DNA of 64,000 nt from Multifurca ochricompacta (GCA_022496185.1 WTXG01000045.1:124001-188000); one strand, 5' to 3'. Positions 32,112 to 42,855 are shown, counted from the first letter of the stretch. Notes: a model not told the origin generated them from the letters alone. Numbers and translations are program-made.

Positions 32112-32486
32112 GGTACGGGTATGGGTACAGGTACCAATGAAGATACCCAGGGGTTACCCCTGCTATTCACTATGCACATGGCTTCAATCTGACTTAGATG
32201 ATTAGGGTGTATCTGGTACCAAATGCCTCAGTACCAGTCAACAGCAAGGTTAGTCTGTCAATATGGGACCCAGTAACTGCAGAAGGGAATGTCTTGTTCA
32301 TGTGCTTCAAGCCAACATGCAGATCACTTTAGATGCTGAGGAAGGTTGTCACTGGTCCTGGGAGGGAGTACAAAAGGGAATCAAATGGACATCGTGGTGT
32401 TGGAAATCAGAGCAAGGGACGTGTTGTCATCTCCTTGCAGCTCTGGTGAGTCTCTTTGTTCTGTGAAGTCTGTAAGTCTGTTCTAA
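32112..32486. other. No recognised gene; transposon-derived
   Basis: It begins with GGTACGGGTATGGG repeats that continue the sequence interrupted by the family-4 LTR. From 32210 to 32486 there is non-repetitive sequence with a short plus-strand frame (32263-32466, 67 codons) that I do not recognise. Confidence 0.4.
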
Positions 32487-32888
32487 TGTCACAGCCAGGT
32501 GTGTGCTGTGTCAAGGTCAGGGAATCGTTCAGGTTCAAGATAACTAAGTCAAGATCAAGACTTTAATCAAGACAAGTCAAGCCCACACAAGTCAGAGGGT
32601 GTGCACAAGGTATGGGATCAAGCAGCAACACTAAGTCCTGCCACAAGCTACTGGGGTTTGAAGACCCTCTAAGACGTGACTTAGGAGGGCTCAAGGGGAA
32701 TTCTGTGAGTCAAGGATAACACCTGTATTGGCACAGGAGAACAGACTTAAGGTCTGTTCCCTAGAATGGAGCAGGTTTAAATACAGTTGGATCACTATCA
32801 GAGATAAGAGTCTAGCCAATGAAGTAAAGTAAAGTAGGTATAATAGAATGATATCATGCTGTGTCACAGCAACCTCATAGCTATGTCA
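32487..32888 (-). mobile_element. Partial LTR, family 4
   Basis: The minus-strand counterpart of 31532-32111. It shares the blocks around the TTTAAATAC box, ACAGACTTAAGGTCTGTTCC and GACTTAGGAGGG. It is truncated at 32888, where a family-2 LTR begins. Confidence 0.7.
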
Positions 32889-33392
32889 TGTCAAACAATC
32901 ATGCTGCTGGTTATACTGACTGTGGTTAGTAGCGGTTAGGCTAGAAAGACAAGTATACTTCAGGGGTTGAAGAAACTCTGTATTACTATTCTACTGACCT
33001 AGAAAGACAAGTATCTACAAGAGACGGTTAGTCAAAGGTATGATAGAAAGTATAGTATAACTTACACTTCAGAGGTTGAAGAAACTCTGAAGTGGAAGAG
33101 ACGAAACAGACACCCTTATATACCCATGGGGGCCAGGGGAAATGGTCTGTGCGCACTGGGAATAAGTCCACAAGTGCTGGACAATAAACAGAGAGGGATA
33201 AAGGCCATTGGCCAAAGAGATATTACATGCTTACTGCGCATTACTAAGTCCATCACTAATCAGCTGAGTAAGGTGAGAAAGAAATGTAATAAAGATAACA
33301 TAAAGAGTCCGATACTCCAATATCTAATCTAATCTACAGCTGAAGCGAACCTTAGATGCCTGAAGCATCTCCAGACACGTCCTGTGTCAACA
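32889..33392 (-). mobile_element. LTR, family 2 (minus)
   Basis: A 504-bp unit with TGTCAAACA (complement of the 3' end) at the left and CTGTGTCAACA at the right. It is full length compared with 44552-45060. No matching flanking duplication is seen: the left side is a family-4 LTR, the right side an inverted family-2 fragment. Confidence 0.8.
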
Positions 33393-33519
33393 GATAACTT
33401 GTCTCTAGGTGTGTAGTATAGTAATATAGAGTTTTCTTCACCTCTGAAGTATAACTTGTCTCTAGCTTAACCCACTAACACCTTACAGTCAGTATGCTGT
33501 GCCTCATGCCTGTTTGACA
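33393..33519 (+). mobile_element. Truncated LTR, family 2 (3' end only)
   Basis: It contains GATAACTTGTCTCTAGG, the paired CTCTGAAGT motif, GTCAGTATGCTG and the terminal TGTTTGACA. It is the last 127 bp of the LTR, in the plus orientation, and abuts a full minus copy. Confidence 0.75.
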
Positions 33520-35663
33520 GGTTATGGGCCCTGGGCACACTTTACTGATCTGTATTTTCTTTTGATCAGTCCAACCTTTCTTCAAGCTCACTGCTTCAAG
33601 ACTCCCTTCCCAATCACCATCGCAGTGAGCTTTGATTTCTTTTTCTCTTGCCCTTAACTGTCCACAAGGTGGTGCGCTTTATGTGCCCACCTTGATCTGT
33701 CTGGCTTGTTACAACCCTACTCTTTTTCCTGACCCTGCACACCATGCCTTATTCTTTGCACCATCCTTGATCTCCTCCTTCTCTGGACCACTCTTTGATG
33801 CCCTTGGCCTGTTGCCTTGGGACCTTCCTTGATGCCTGTGGCCTGTGTGCCCAGGACCCTACCCTGATTCCTGTGACATTGTTCATAGGACTGACCTCCC
33901 ATGCTGCCATTTACACCTAACCTGCTGGTAGTTATGCTGCTACACTGTTGGATGTACACCACCCTTCCTTGCTGCCTTGGCTTATGCCTTGGCCACTGCT
34001 CCTGACCCTGTCCCTGTGCTTGACACCCATAGGAACCCCTGACATTGTCCCTGCCAATCTGACCAGTCCAGACAACTAGACAACTTTGGCTTGTACTTGA
34101 CCCTCTGCCAGTCATGTGACTCCTGGCCATGTGATCCTTGGCCATGTGATCCTTGACCATGTGATCCCTGACCATGTGACTTTGGACCATGTGATCCCTG
34201 ACCCTGATCACAGCATCTTTATCTGATCATTTACCCCTTTCTGATCACATGGCCCATCTGGCTTATCATTCGCTTCTCTGATTCCTGTGGGAGTATTCCC
34301 ACATCCACCCTGACTCCTGTGGGACCTGTTATCTCCCCATTTACCCCTGACCCTGGTGGGAATCCTCCCACACTGATATGACTCCTGTGGGGCTGTCCCA
34401 CATGATTATGCTTCTGATAAGGCTTATCCTTATCATGGACTATATTTGACATCTTATCTGCTATTGGATGATAAGGACTCTGACCCTGTTCCTGATTAGC
34501 TACAAACCAGATCCCCATACAGTATATAAGACCCTGTAGACAGTTTGTACAACCCTAGATTTGACCTCTTGGGCCTTCAGCCTAGAGACCTTAGACCCCA
34601 GAATCTATCACAGCCTTTTCCCCTTCTTTTGCGCCTTTGAGATCCTTACAGGGACCCCCATTGCCTCTGGCAATGGGTGTGTACCCTTCCTTTTGAACCT
34701 TCTTGCCGCTCTATAGGGCTTCAGCACACTCAGCTTGACCCTGTTCCCACTCAACAGCCTTAGGGGATTAGCTCCCTTTGGCTGACTCTTCCCGTCTTCC
34801 TCTGTGCTTGGTTATGGCACATTTTCCTATCCATCCTGGAGCTAAGAGGCTAGCCCTGTTGTGCTAGGCCTGTTGTAGATCCCAGACCCACAGTGTTGGG
34901 TGCTGCGGATGTGGCTGACTAGTGCCGGACTGGTGGACTCAAGCCAATCAGGTGCATGTCACACAGAATGCCCCACTGAGCGTTACATGGCTAGTCCCTC
35001 AGGGGATTCTTGCAAGAGGTGATGAGGGACCCTAAGTGGGTGAAACACCTTGAGTTCCTCATGTGCACTCTAAGTAAATAGTATTCTTAGTTATAGCTGG
35101 GTTTTCATCCCATCCATAGTCTTAGTAGGCCACTTGCCCAGAAGGCTTGGGGCTATAGGTTCAGTCAATGCTTGGCTTGATCCATAAGCCAGGTTTAGCA
35201 ACCTGCTGGTAGAGTTTAGGGTCTAGAACAAGGCATGGGTAGTCACTCCCATGACGCTTGGGCTCGATACAAGTAGGCTTGAACTACTATAGTATTTACA
35301 CAGTAGCTAGAGGGTTTTGTCTCTGGGCAGAAGTACCCACTGCTTTCATTGGGGGTTCACCCCAACCAGAGGAAACCCAATAGTCTACTATAGTCATGGC
35401 CCCAATCATCTAGGGCTTAATCATGGACTCCACCACCAGCACTAGAGGAAGGGCTCTATACCCTTTGTCTCTAGTGGAACTTGTGGTTGGCTCCTCCATG
35501 ACATGACTCCCCATCTATTTACACAATGTCCCCCTGATGTGGGCTTAGGACTTGTTGTAGATGGCACTAGACAGCTTACTATACTACTTAGAAGACGCAC
35601 ATCAGAGGCAGGACTTTTTTAAGTTCTGAAGCATAGTGCCACAGAATGGATGGGCCCTCTTAA
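33520..35663. other. Non-coding, probable LTR/leader of a copia-like element
   Basis: No convincing gene. It holds a pyrimidine-rich stretch, an imperfect 17-bp minisatellite (34108-34205), and TATATAAG at 34523-34530 followed by sequence resembling a transcribed leader. It leads to the copia-like gag fragment at 35664. I could not place LTR ends, so the assignment is tentative. Confidence 0.35.
34108..34205 (+). repeat. Minisatellite, about 17-bp unit
   Basis: About six imperfect tandem units of the type CCATGTGATCCYTGR. One unit has GACTTTGGA in place of GATCCCTGA. Confidence 0.8.
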
Positions 35664-35984
35664 ATGAGACCTGGACAACTGGTTCTAATTGCTCCTTGGA
35701 ACCAGGATCAACCTTTTTTAAATCATCTCAATGTCTTCAATCATCTTCCCCCCACTTTCAAGTTTGATAAACTTGATGGCTCCAATTGGCAGCAGTGGTC
35801 AGTATCATTCACTGCCCTGCTAAGGATAAATGGGATGAAAAGGCACATTACGCATGATGCCCCTGAATTCCTGAATCCACCGAAGCCAGAAGATGGAGAA
35901 AAGGATGACAAGTATGCCAAGCATTTTGCACTCTGGTCAGAGCCAATGTACCTGGAGTGGAATAGAGTGGAGGAAGTCCTCATG
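35664..35984 (+). pseudogene. Copia-like gag N-terminal fragment
   Basis: The frame contains HLPPTFKFDKLDGSNWQQWS, FTALLRINGMKRHI and LWSEPMYLEWNRVEEV. The pattern KLDGSNWxxW near the N-terminus is typical of Ty1/copia gag proteins in fungi and plants. It is cut at 35984 by the 5' LTR of Tf copy E, after about 107 codons. The rest of this element is not on the other side of copy E. Confidence 0.65.
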
Positions 35985-36555
35985 TGTTACGAACCCCATC
36001 GCTTCCCATGTTCTTTTTCTTGCCCAACGACGACCCTTCCCTGCCGCCCACACTTCACTACCAGATCACGTCTCCGTCGTGGGATCCATCACATGCTCTT
36101 CGTCCGTCCCCGTGACCTGTTGCTTGTACATGTTTACTTGTTTCTTTGCTTATCGCTTATCTCTTTATCATACGATCGGACATTTACTTAATCCCCTATC
36201 AGTAGAAGCCAGGCTTTACGCCCTCCGCTTTCAGATATTCAGGCCCACTTGACTCCGTACTCTTATCTCATAGACGCCCACTGCCTTACGTATATAAGTC
36301 CGCTATAGCTACTCAGTAGACCTTAGACTCGACTTATTGAATACATCAGTGCTAGTCTTCTGGACTTGTTCTCTTGAACGCATCTGTCTGTCTCAAGTGC
36401 TTCTGGCACTTTCTGCTCACCATCGTCTCAGAGTACAGCCTCTTTGACTTTGACTCGTCACACTTCACTCCAAGAGACCTTATTGGTTTCTTATCCGAAT
36501 CCCTGTATCACGCTGTCACACAAGTCGTGTGGAACGTCCCGCACTGGACGTAACA
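35985..36555 (+). repeat. 5' LTR of Tf copy E
   Basis: 571 bp. TATATAAG lies at 36291-36298; AGACTCGACTT at 36325-36335, 34 nt after the TATA box and complementary to the PBS. Confidence 0.92.
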
Positions 36556-36557
36556 TC

Positions 36558-36568
36558 AAGTCGAGTCT
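36558..36568 (+). other. Primer-binding site of copy E (self-priming type)
   Basis: AAGTCGAGTCT, two bases after the LTR, exact reverse complement of 36325-36335. Confidence 0.75.
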
Positions 36569-36574
36569 CTCATC

Positions 36575-38083
36575 GTGGCTTCCAGCCGCAGTCAGACCCT
36601 GTTTAAAGAAGAACCCATCGAATGAAGGGACGAGCCTGACCTTTCACAACAAGTACTTGGCTCTGCCACCTGGAAAGATTTTGAGTCCAAGTTTGGATAC
36701 TACGTCTATCACGACGGAAGATACCAACCGGTAGAATACGACGACGAAAAGAGGGTTTGGTATCGTATCCGATACTTGGACAGCCGACACTCTTGGGTCA
36801 CTACAGGACCCGCCCCACCTGAATTTGGATTAGGACCGTGGAGAGAAAACCCCCTGGCCATTGTTACGGACTCTGAGCCAGAAGAGTACGTGGAAGAACA
36901 CAGTGAAGAAGCACTGGTATTAGCGTCGACTACAACCCCAGTTGCACCGGCAGTTGTCACGTCCAGAGCCCCTGCTTTGACAACTCCCCAGATTTCAATA
37001 CAGTCCACCAACACCGTCACCCCATTTTACCAAAACATGTCTACTATCGCCGCCCAGCTCCCAGACCCAGTACCCCCTCCCCCACCGCCGCCGGCCATGT
37101 TACCACCCAACATTCCCCCACCATCGGGGCGATTGTCAGGAGTACTGCCCCAAACGTTCACTGGGGATCGGTCGCAAAGCAAGAAATTCATGCTGGAGTT
37201 CACGACCTTTAAGAACTTCAACCATGATGTTCCCCAGATCATTAATCCCTTCCAACGTGCAAACCTCTTCCTTTCTCTGATCCGAGGGGAGGCTGTAGAC
37301 GATTGGACCATGGAACAGCTGGAGTGGCTGAACGAACAAATTGAGAGTGGTCGTCGTACCACTAGCGAGGGCCTTTGGGAAACCATTGCCCAAAGATTTA
37401 AAGACGCGTTCACAGATGGGCAGGCCAAACAAAAGGCTGCCCGAGAGCTTAAGTCCCTCAGAATGGAGAAGGGAGAGCTTGACGCTTATGTAGCGAAGTT
37501 TAGGAGTCTGGCCAACAGAGCCGGCTATGACACCGATGAAGAGGCAACATTGGACCTCTTCTCCCAGGGGTTGCCCAATCCCCTGGTGAAGAACATTATC
37601 CAATTCCACCACCCCAATGACTGGGATACATGGGTTGACGCTGCTCGCCGACAGCAGCAAGACTACCTTGATTTCCAAACACGTTTTGGGGTTGACACAA
37701 AGAAGGGAAAGACCCGCGACCAGTGGAAGGCCGCCTTCGGAGTCAAACCCGTGCACACTAGCCAAAGGGATCCAAACGCCATGGATACCTCTGCTGACAG
37801 AACCAGAGCCCGGGTTGCGCTCACAGAGGATGAAAGGCGAACGTTGATGAAAGAAGGGAGGTGCTTTCGCTGCAAGGCGCAAGGGCACATGTCCAGGGAA
37901 TGCCCGAAAAAGGGGGTACGAGCGGCGGAAGCAACAGTTGCACCAGTCCATAACAATCCACTGACCGTCGATAAAAGAACGAAGGAAGAAAAGGCGCAGG
38001 ACATATGGGCCAGCATGATGAAGGAAAGCGAAGAAGTGCGAGCCATCCTAGTGGAAAAGGCATTCGCAAAGAAGGATTTTTGA
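36575..38083 (+). pseudogene. Tf copy E gag (one TGA at codon 17)
   Basis: The frame begins at GTG 36575 and meets TGA at 36623-36625, in place of the CGA of copy A'. From 36626 to 38083 it is open. It has the N-terminal region, a Pro-rich linker with a run of prolines near 37075, the capsid domain (about 37130-37650: KKFMLEFTTFKNFNHDVPQI ... WTMEQLEWLNEQIESG) and the CCHC knuckle CFRCKAQGHMSREC at about 37863-37905. The stop follows AFAKKDF and overlaps the start of the open pol frame by about 80 nt. Translation from an internal ATG would still give capsid plus knuckle. Confidence 0.87.
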
Positions 38084-41000
38084 TTGGCTCAAACCCATCG
38101 GCCTGGGCGCGAGCACTACATGTAACCTCTGTGTATACTAGTCGCTTCAAATCGTTGAAAATACCAGTACATTTCGAGACTACACAGAGAATGGCCGATC
38201 GCGACATCCTGATTGACTCAGGAGCTACTGACAATTTTATCAGTCCCCGAATGGTGAAAACCATGGGACTAGGAATGTTGGCACTTCCTCAAGAAAAGAA
38301 TATCTGGAACATTGACGGAACTGCCAATCGAGCAGGGAAGATCACGCATTACACCGATTTGAACGTCCAAGTGGGGGAGCAGACAAAAACAATACACTTC
38401 CTAGTCACCAATTTAGGCGGAGAAGACTTGGTTCTGGGATATCCCTGGCTCGCCGCATTTGAACCTAAGATCAATTGGGGTGATGCGACGATGAGCAAGG
38501 ACTCCTACCCTGTGCTCATTACATCTGTGGGGTATGACTACGCAGCCCGGCACACTGTAGCGGCAGTAACAACAGAGGAGGATCCCGGCTGCTGTTTCGT
38601 CACCAAAGCATCAGAGCTCGCGCAGAAGGCAATAGAAGGACATACGGAAAAGACATTTGAAGAAGTGGTGCCAGCGGAATACCATAGACACTGGAAGGTG
38701 TTCTCAGAGGAGGAATCGCAACGCTTCCCCCCTATGCGACCATGGGATCACGCCATTGACTTCATACCTGATACCCCATCGGCAATTGACTGCAAAATCT
38801 ACCCATTGTCACAGGCAGAACAAACCGCGCTTACAACGTTCCTGGAGGAGCATCTTGCAAAAGGATACATTAGACCGTCGAAATCACCATACGCTTCGCC
38901 GTTCTTCTTCATCAAGAAGAAAGATGGCAAACTTCGACCCGTTCAAGATTACCGATGGATAAACACCTACACTGTGAAAAACGCCTACCCTTTGCCACTT
39001 ATTTCGGAACTCATTGACACCATGAGGGATAAGTCTTTATTCTCCAAAATGGACGTCCGCTGGGGATACAATAACATTCGAATCAAGGACGGAGATCAAT
39101 GTAAAGCGGCCTTCAAGACCAACCAGGGGCTGTTCGAACCGAATGTTATGTTTTTTGGCCTTACCAACTCACCTGCTACCTTCCAATCAATGATGAACCA
39201 CATCTTCCGCGACCTCATTCTCACGGGCGAAGTAGTAGTTTACATGGACGACATATTGGTTGCCACCACGAACGACCTGACTCACCATCGAAAGCGAGTG
39301 CATCAGGTGTTGGACATCCTTCACGAACACGATCTGTACCTTAAGCCCGCCAAATGCTCATTCGAACAGCCAAGTGTAGAGTACCTAGGAGTTATCCTAG
39401 AAGGAGGACAGGTACGAATGGACCCTGTAAAGGTGCAGGGAGTCCGGGAATGGCCAGTGCCTACATGTGTCAAGGACGTACGGTCTTTTATTGGTTTCTG
39501 TAACTTCTATCGTCGCTTCGTCCGGGGATTCTCAGGGATCGCCCAACCACTGAACGGATTACTGAAGAAAGACGTCCCTTGGCACTGGACGGAGGAGCAT
39601 CAAACGGCTTTCGAACGAATTCGCGACATCATCAGCTCAGAACCGGTCCTCTTACAGCCAGATCTGCAAAAACCCTTCGAACTTGAGGTTGACGCATCTC
39701 GCTTCGCGAACGGTGCCATATTGAATCAACGAGACGAGACGGGACTCCTCTGCCCCGTAGCCTTTTATTCAGAAACATTCTCGCCAGCGGAACGAAATTA
39801 TGATATTTGGGACAGAGAGCTATTAGCCATAGTGAAGGCATTACGACACTGGCAGCCGTACTTAGCAGGGACTTCCTACAAGACCATCATTCACACCGAT
39901 CACTCCAACCTACTCTATTGGAAAGAACCCCACAAAATAAGTCAACAAGTCGCTCGTGAAGTCCTCGAGCTCGAAGAATACAACTTCGAATTGAAGCACA
40001 TTGCCGGGAGTCGTAATGCTCGTGCAGATGCTCTATCAAGACGACCGGATCTAAATAATGGTGCAGAAGACAACAATGATGTGACAGTGCTCCCAGAGGA
40101 AGTTTTCGCGAGGACAGCCATTGTCAGTCTTCACGACATGGATCTGTGGGCCCAGGTTTCACAAAACATGAATCAACAGTTGTGCGAAACATGGGCGGAA
40201 GCACATAATCTAAAGAGGATCGACGGCCTCTGGTGGAAGGACGGGGATCGACTCGTTGTCACCGGAGGCGACAACATTAAGAGGGGGGTGATCCATTTTC
40301 ACCACGACCTCCCTTCTGCGGGACACCCAGGCATTGCTAACACCTACGCGCTTGCCAAACGAGACTACTGGTGGCCGAACATGAAAAAGGATGTGGAGGA
40401 GTACGTGAAGGGATGCGCTGAATGCCAGGCTAATAAAGTGAATACGCACCCACACCCACCGGCACCATTCCCAATTACGCCAATGGCTTCACAACCATTT
40501 CAGACCATCGCCATGGATTTCATCGTTAAACTCCCTACCTCCAGAGGTTTTGACTCGATCCTGACCGTCACGGACCATGACTGCTCAAAGGCAGCGCTGT
40601 TCATACCCTGCAATGAGTCCATTACAGCAGAAGGAGTGGCTAAACTCTACCTGGACCATGTCTACAGACACTATGGTCTCCCCGAAAAGATTATCTCAGA
40701 CCGTGACCCACGCTTCACATCCACATTTGCCAGAGCACTCTGCAAGACGCTGAATATTGCCCAAAATATCTCTACGGCGTACCACCCACAGACAGATGGA
40801 CAATCAGAAAGAACAAATCAGTGGCTCGAGCAGTACCTTCGCTTTTGGTGCAATGGACGTCAGGACGATTGGGCAGACTGGCTTGCAACGGCAGAATTCG
40901 CACACAACTCCTGGCCCAATGGCACTACAAAACATTCCCCATTCTCACTTATTATGGGATGGACACCTCGAGCCACATGGACAGGAAAGCCGGCGAATGT

Positions 41001-41556
41001 CCCTTCAGCCGTGCAGCGTATCAACCAATGGGAAGAGGTCAGGAGATCGGCCAATGAGAACCTATTGAAGGCGCAAAAGACCCTGACAGAGAAGCTGACA
41101 AGGTTTACACCTTATCAGACCAATGACCTGGTATGGTTGGAAGGGAAGAACATTCACACGTCACATCCAACAGCCAAGTTGGCGCCCCGACGTCACGGAC
41201 CTTTCAAAATAACAAGGAAGCTGTCAGATGTGTCATACGAACTTGAACTTCCCCGGACATGGCGCATTCATCCGGTCTTCCACGCCCGACTACTTACACC
41301 ATATAAGGAAACGTCCCTGCATGGAGAAAACTTCCCGAAACCCCCACCTGACCTTATCAATGGAGAAGAGGAGTGGGAAGTGGAACGCATTCTAGATTCC
41401 AAGCGACAAGGCCGAGGGCGCAAACTGTACTACCTAATTAAGTGGAAGGGATTCCCGCCCTCTGACAACTCGTGGGAACCAGCTGGGGATATCTTCGCCC
41501 TGGTCCTTATCAAGGAGTTCCATGCCCGGCACCCAGAAGCGCCCAAAAACAGTTAA
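38005..41556 (+). CDS. Tf copy E pol: protease, RT, RNase H, integrase, chromodomain (intact)
   Basis: A 1183-codon open frame in the -1 frame relative to gag, the only uninterrupted pol here. Domains in order: aspartic protease with D71-S-G-A; RT with catalytic YMDD at 413-416; RNase H beginning near D563 (EVDASRF); integrase zinc site HHCC about 765-810; integrase core D838, D899, E935 (DX60DX35E, the usual retroviral spacing); GPF module (RRHGPFKITRKLSDVSYEL); chromodomain about 1121-1175 (EEEWEVERIL, YYLIKWKGF). All catalytic residues I could check are present, so the enzyme may be active. Expression probably depends on frameshifting at the T5 run 38077-38081. Confidence 0.93.
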   Translation: MGQHDEGKRRSASHPSGKGIRKEGFLIGSNPSAWARALHVTSVYTSRFKSLKIPVHFETTQRMADRDILIDSGATDNFISPRMVKTMGLGMLALPQEKNIWNIDGTANRAGKITHYTDLNVQVGEQTKTIHFLVTNLGGEDLVLGYPWLAAFEPKINWGDATMSKDSYPVLITSVGYDYAARHTVAAVTTEEDPGCCFVTKASELAQKAIEGHTEKTFEEVVPAEYHRHWKVFSEEESQRFPPMRPWDHAIDFIPDTPSAIDCKIYPLSQAEQTALTTFLEEHLAKGYIRPSKSPYASPFFFIKKKDGKLRPVQDYRWINTYTVKNAYPLPLISELIDTMRDKSLFSKMDVRWGYNNIRIKDGDQCKAAFKTNQGLFEPNVMFFGLTNSPATFQSMMNHIFRDLILTGEVVVYMDDILVATTNDLTHHRKRVHQVLDILHEHDLYLKPAKCSFEQPSVEYLGVILEGGQVRMDPVKVQGVREWPVPTCVKDVRSFIGFCNFYRRFVRGFSGIAQPLNGLLKKDVPWHWTEEHQTAFERIRDIISSEPVLLQPDLQKPFELEVDASRFANGAILNQRDETGLLCPVAFYSETFSPAERNYDIWDRELLAIVKALRHWQPYLAGTSYKTIIHTDHSNLLYWKEPHKISQQVAREVLELEEYNFELKHIAGSRNARADALSRRPDLNNGAEDNNDVTVLPEEVFARTAIVSLHDMDLWAQVSQNMNQQLCETWAEAHNLKRIDGLWWKDGDRLVVTGGDNIKRGVIHFHHDLPSAGHPGIANTYALAKRDYWWPNMKKDVEEYVKGCAECQANKVNTHPHPPAPFPITPMASQPFQTIAMDFIVKLPTSRGFDSILTVTDHDCSKAALFIPCNESITAEGVAKLYLDHVYRHYGLPEKIISDRDPRFTSTFARALCKTLNIAQNISTAYHPQTDGQSERTNQWLEQYLRFWCNGRQDDWADWLATAEFAHNSWPNGTTKHSPFSLIMGWTPRATWTGKPANVPSAVQRINQWEEVRRSANENLLKAQKTLTEKLTRFTPYQTNDLVWLEGKNIHTSHPTAKLAPRRHGPFKITRKLSDVSYELELPRTWRIHPVFHARLLTPYKETSLHGENFPKPPPDLINGEEEWEVERILDSKRQGRGRKLYYLIKWKGFPPSDNSWEPAGDIFALVLIKEFHARHPEAPKNS
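38071..38083 (+). promoter_or_regulatory. Putative -1 frameshift site, gag to pol
   Basis: GAAGGATTTTTGA: a run of five T directly before the gag stop. Slipping back one base on TTT continues in pol as LIGSN. The motif GGATTTTTG is identical in copies B (T5 at 10165-10169) and C (24814-24818). No test of structure downstream was possible. Confidence 0.5.
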
Positions 41557-41630
41557 AAGAACAGTCCCAGGTTCTCTTGGATTCCCCAGTATATGCTCCC
41601 CAGCGAATTACTACCACAGAACAATCTATC

Positions 41631-42824
41631 ATGTCTTTCATCGCCGCCTCTGCTGCCATCGATGCTTTCGCCTCCCCGATGACTGTAGCTGAAAACTTCC
41701 CGTCTGCTCACCCATCCACCCGTCCCTCTTCCCCCATCGATTATGAAGCTGCGGAGGCCCGTGTCAAGAACCAATCCCCGAACCCAAACGACGACTTCAC
41801 TCACAGCGAAGAACCCCACCCCAACGACCTACTCAACGGAGAAATGGATGATGAAGCCCCCGAATTCCCTTTCATTCCCAACAACCCTAACTCCTCGATG
41901 TATTTTCCCCTAGAAATTACCATGGCCGACGGAACCACGGCCATCGCAAAATACATCTACTATACCAATGGAGGGATGGATGTGGCGGGATGTATGAAGA
42001 AGGATGGACCAGTCTACGGGGCTCCCGTATATCTGGAAGAAAGGTATACAGGTCGGCTTCATCACACGTTAACTGATGAACAGTTGGGCCACCTCGCCGC
42101 GGAGGATTGCTGCGCCTTTGCAATTGACGAGGTGATGAACGACATGAGGCTCCCACGCCTGAAAGCAGAAGTCATGAGGTTGAGGAAGAACATCACATTG
42201 CGGAGAACATTGAACCAGCAGTACAAAGAGCACGCGAAAATGATGGCCAGGCTTACGAATGGGATGTTCCAGCTGGAACAGGAGATTGTGGAGATCAGGA
42301 AGAGGTTGGAACACGGAGACGCGTATCAGACGATCGCCGAAAGGTACGCCGATACTTATGCACGACCCCTCCCCCCTCGAACCTTGGGCGCGGCCCCGAT
42401 GCTGCTGCCGAGTCGACTCGAGATGCCACGCCTACATGAAAACCCCCGTGGAGAAACTTGCTGGCGTTGCGACAGCAGGTACCACATCAGTTGGAACTGC
42501 CCGCTCAATCGCAAATGGTGTCGCCACTGCCGTAGCAATCTCCATTGGAGCCGACACTGCATCTTCCGACGAGTAGGAGTGGCCCCGACAATCACCAACC
42601 CATCGGGATGGTGCGGCAAGTGTCTTCGTCACAATGCTGGGCATAAAGAGATCGATTGCCCCGTCTACGACTTGTGCCGCGCGTGTGGTCAGCGCGGCCC
42701 ATATGGGTTCCTCCGTACCCATGCCTGCCCGCAGGAGTTGGAGTCATACAGCATGGACGACCGTAATGTAGCTGACGACTACCTGGAGTTGGTTCAGGAT
42801 GATGACGGTACGAGTCGTTTCTAG
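41631..42824 (+). CDS. ORF3 of Tf copy E: tandem zinc-knuckle protein (intact)
   Basis: 397 codons from the conserved MSF start at 41631. The frame is open upstream from 41472, overlapping the end of pol in the +1 frame, but this copy lacks the ATGCTTAA overlap of B and C. The layout is as in copy C: acidic N-terminus, FPLEITMADGTTAIAKY and YTNGGMDVAGC blocks, a charged heptad-rich segment (MRLRKNITLRRTLNQQYKEH), then knuckles CWRCDSRYHISWNC, CRHCRSNLHWSRHC, the GWCGKC...H...C motif and CRACGQRGPYGFLRTHAC. It ends DDDGTSRF. The zinc ligands are all kept. A nucleic-acid binding or nucleocapsid-like role is inferred; I know no named family for it. Confidence 0.87.
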   Translation: MSFIAASAAIDAFASPMTVAENFPSAHPSTRPSSPIDYEAAEARVKNQSPNPNDDFTHSEEPHPNDLLNGEMDDEAPEFPFIPNNPNSSMYFPLEITMADGTTAIAKYIYYTNGGMDVAGCMKKDGPVYGAPVYLEERYTGRLHHTLTDEQLGHLAAEDCCAFAIDEVMNDMRLPRLKAEVMRLRKNITLRRTLNQQYKEHAKMMARLTNGMFQLEQEIVEIRKRLEHGDAYQTIAERYADTYARPLPPRTLGAAPMLLPSRLEMPRLHENPRGETCWRCDSRYHISWNCPLNRKWCRHCRSNLHWSRHCIFRRVGVAPTITNPSGWCGKCLRHNAGHKEIDCPVYDLCRACGQRGPYGFLRTHACPQELESYSMDDRNVADDYLELVQDDDGTSRF

Positions 42825-42855
42825 CCGGGACTGCTAGAACCAGAAGAGGGGGTGA

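Noticed and set aside
33632..34518. Frames of 66-164 codons over the CATGTGATC minisatellite
   Set aside because: Repeat-derived reading of the minisatellite and pyrimidine-rich tract, no recognisable domain.
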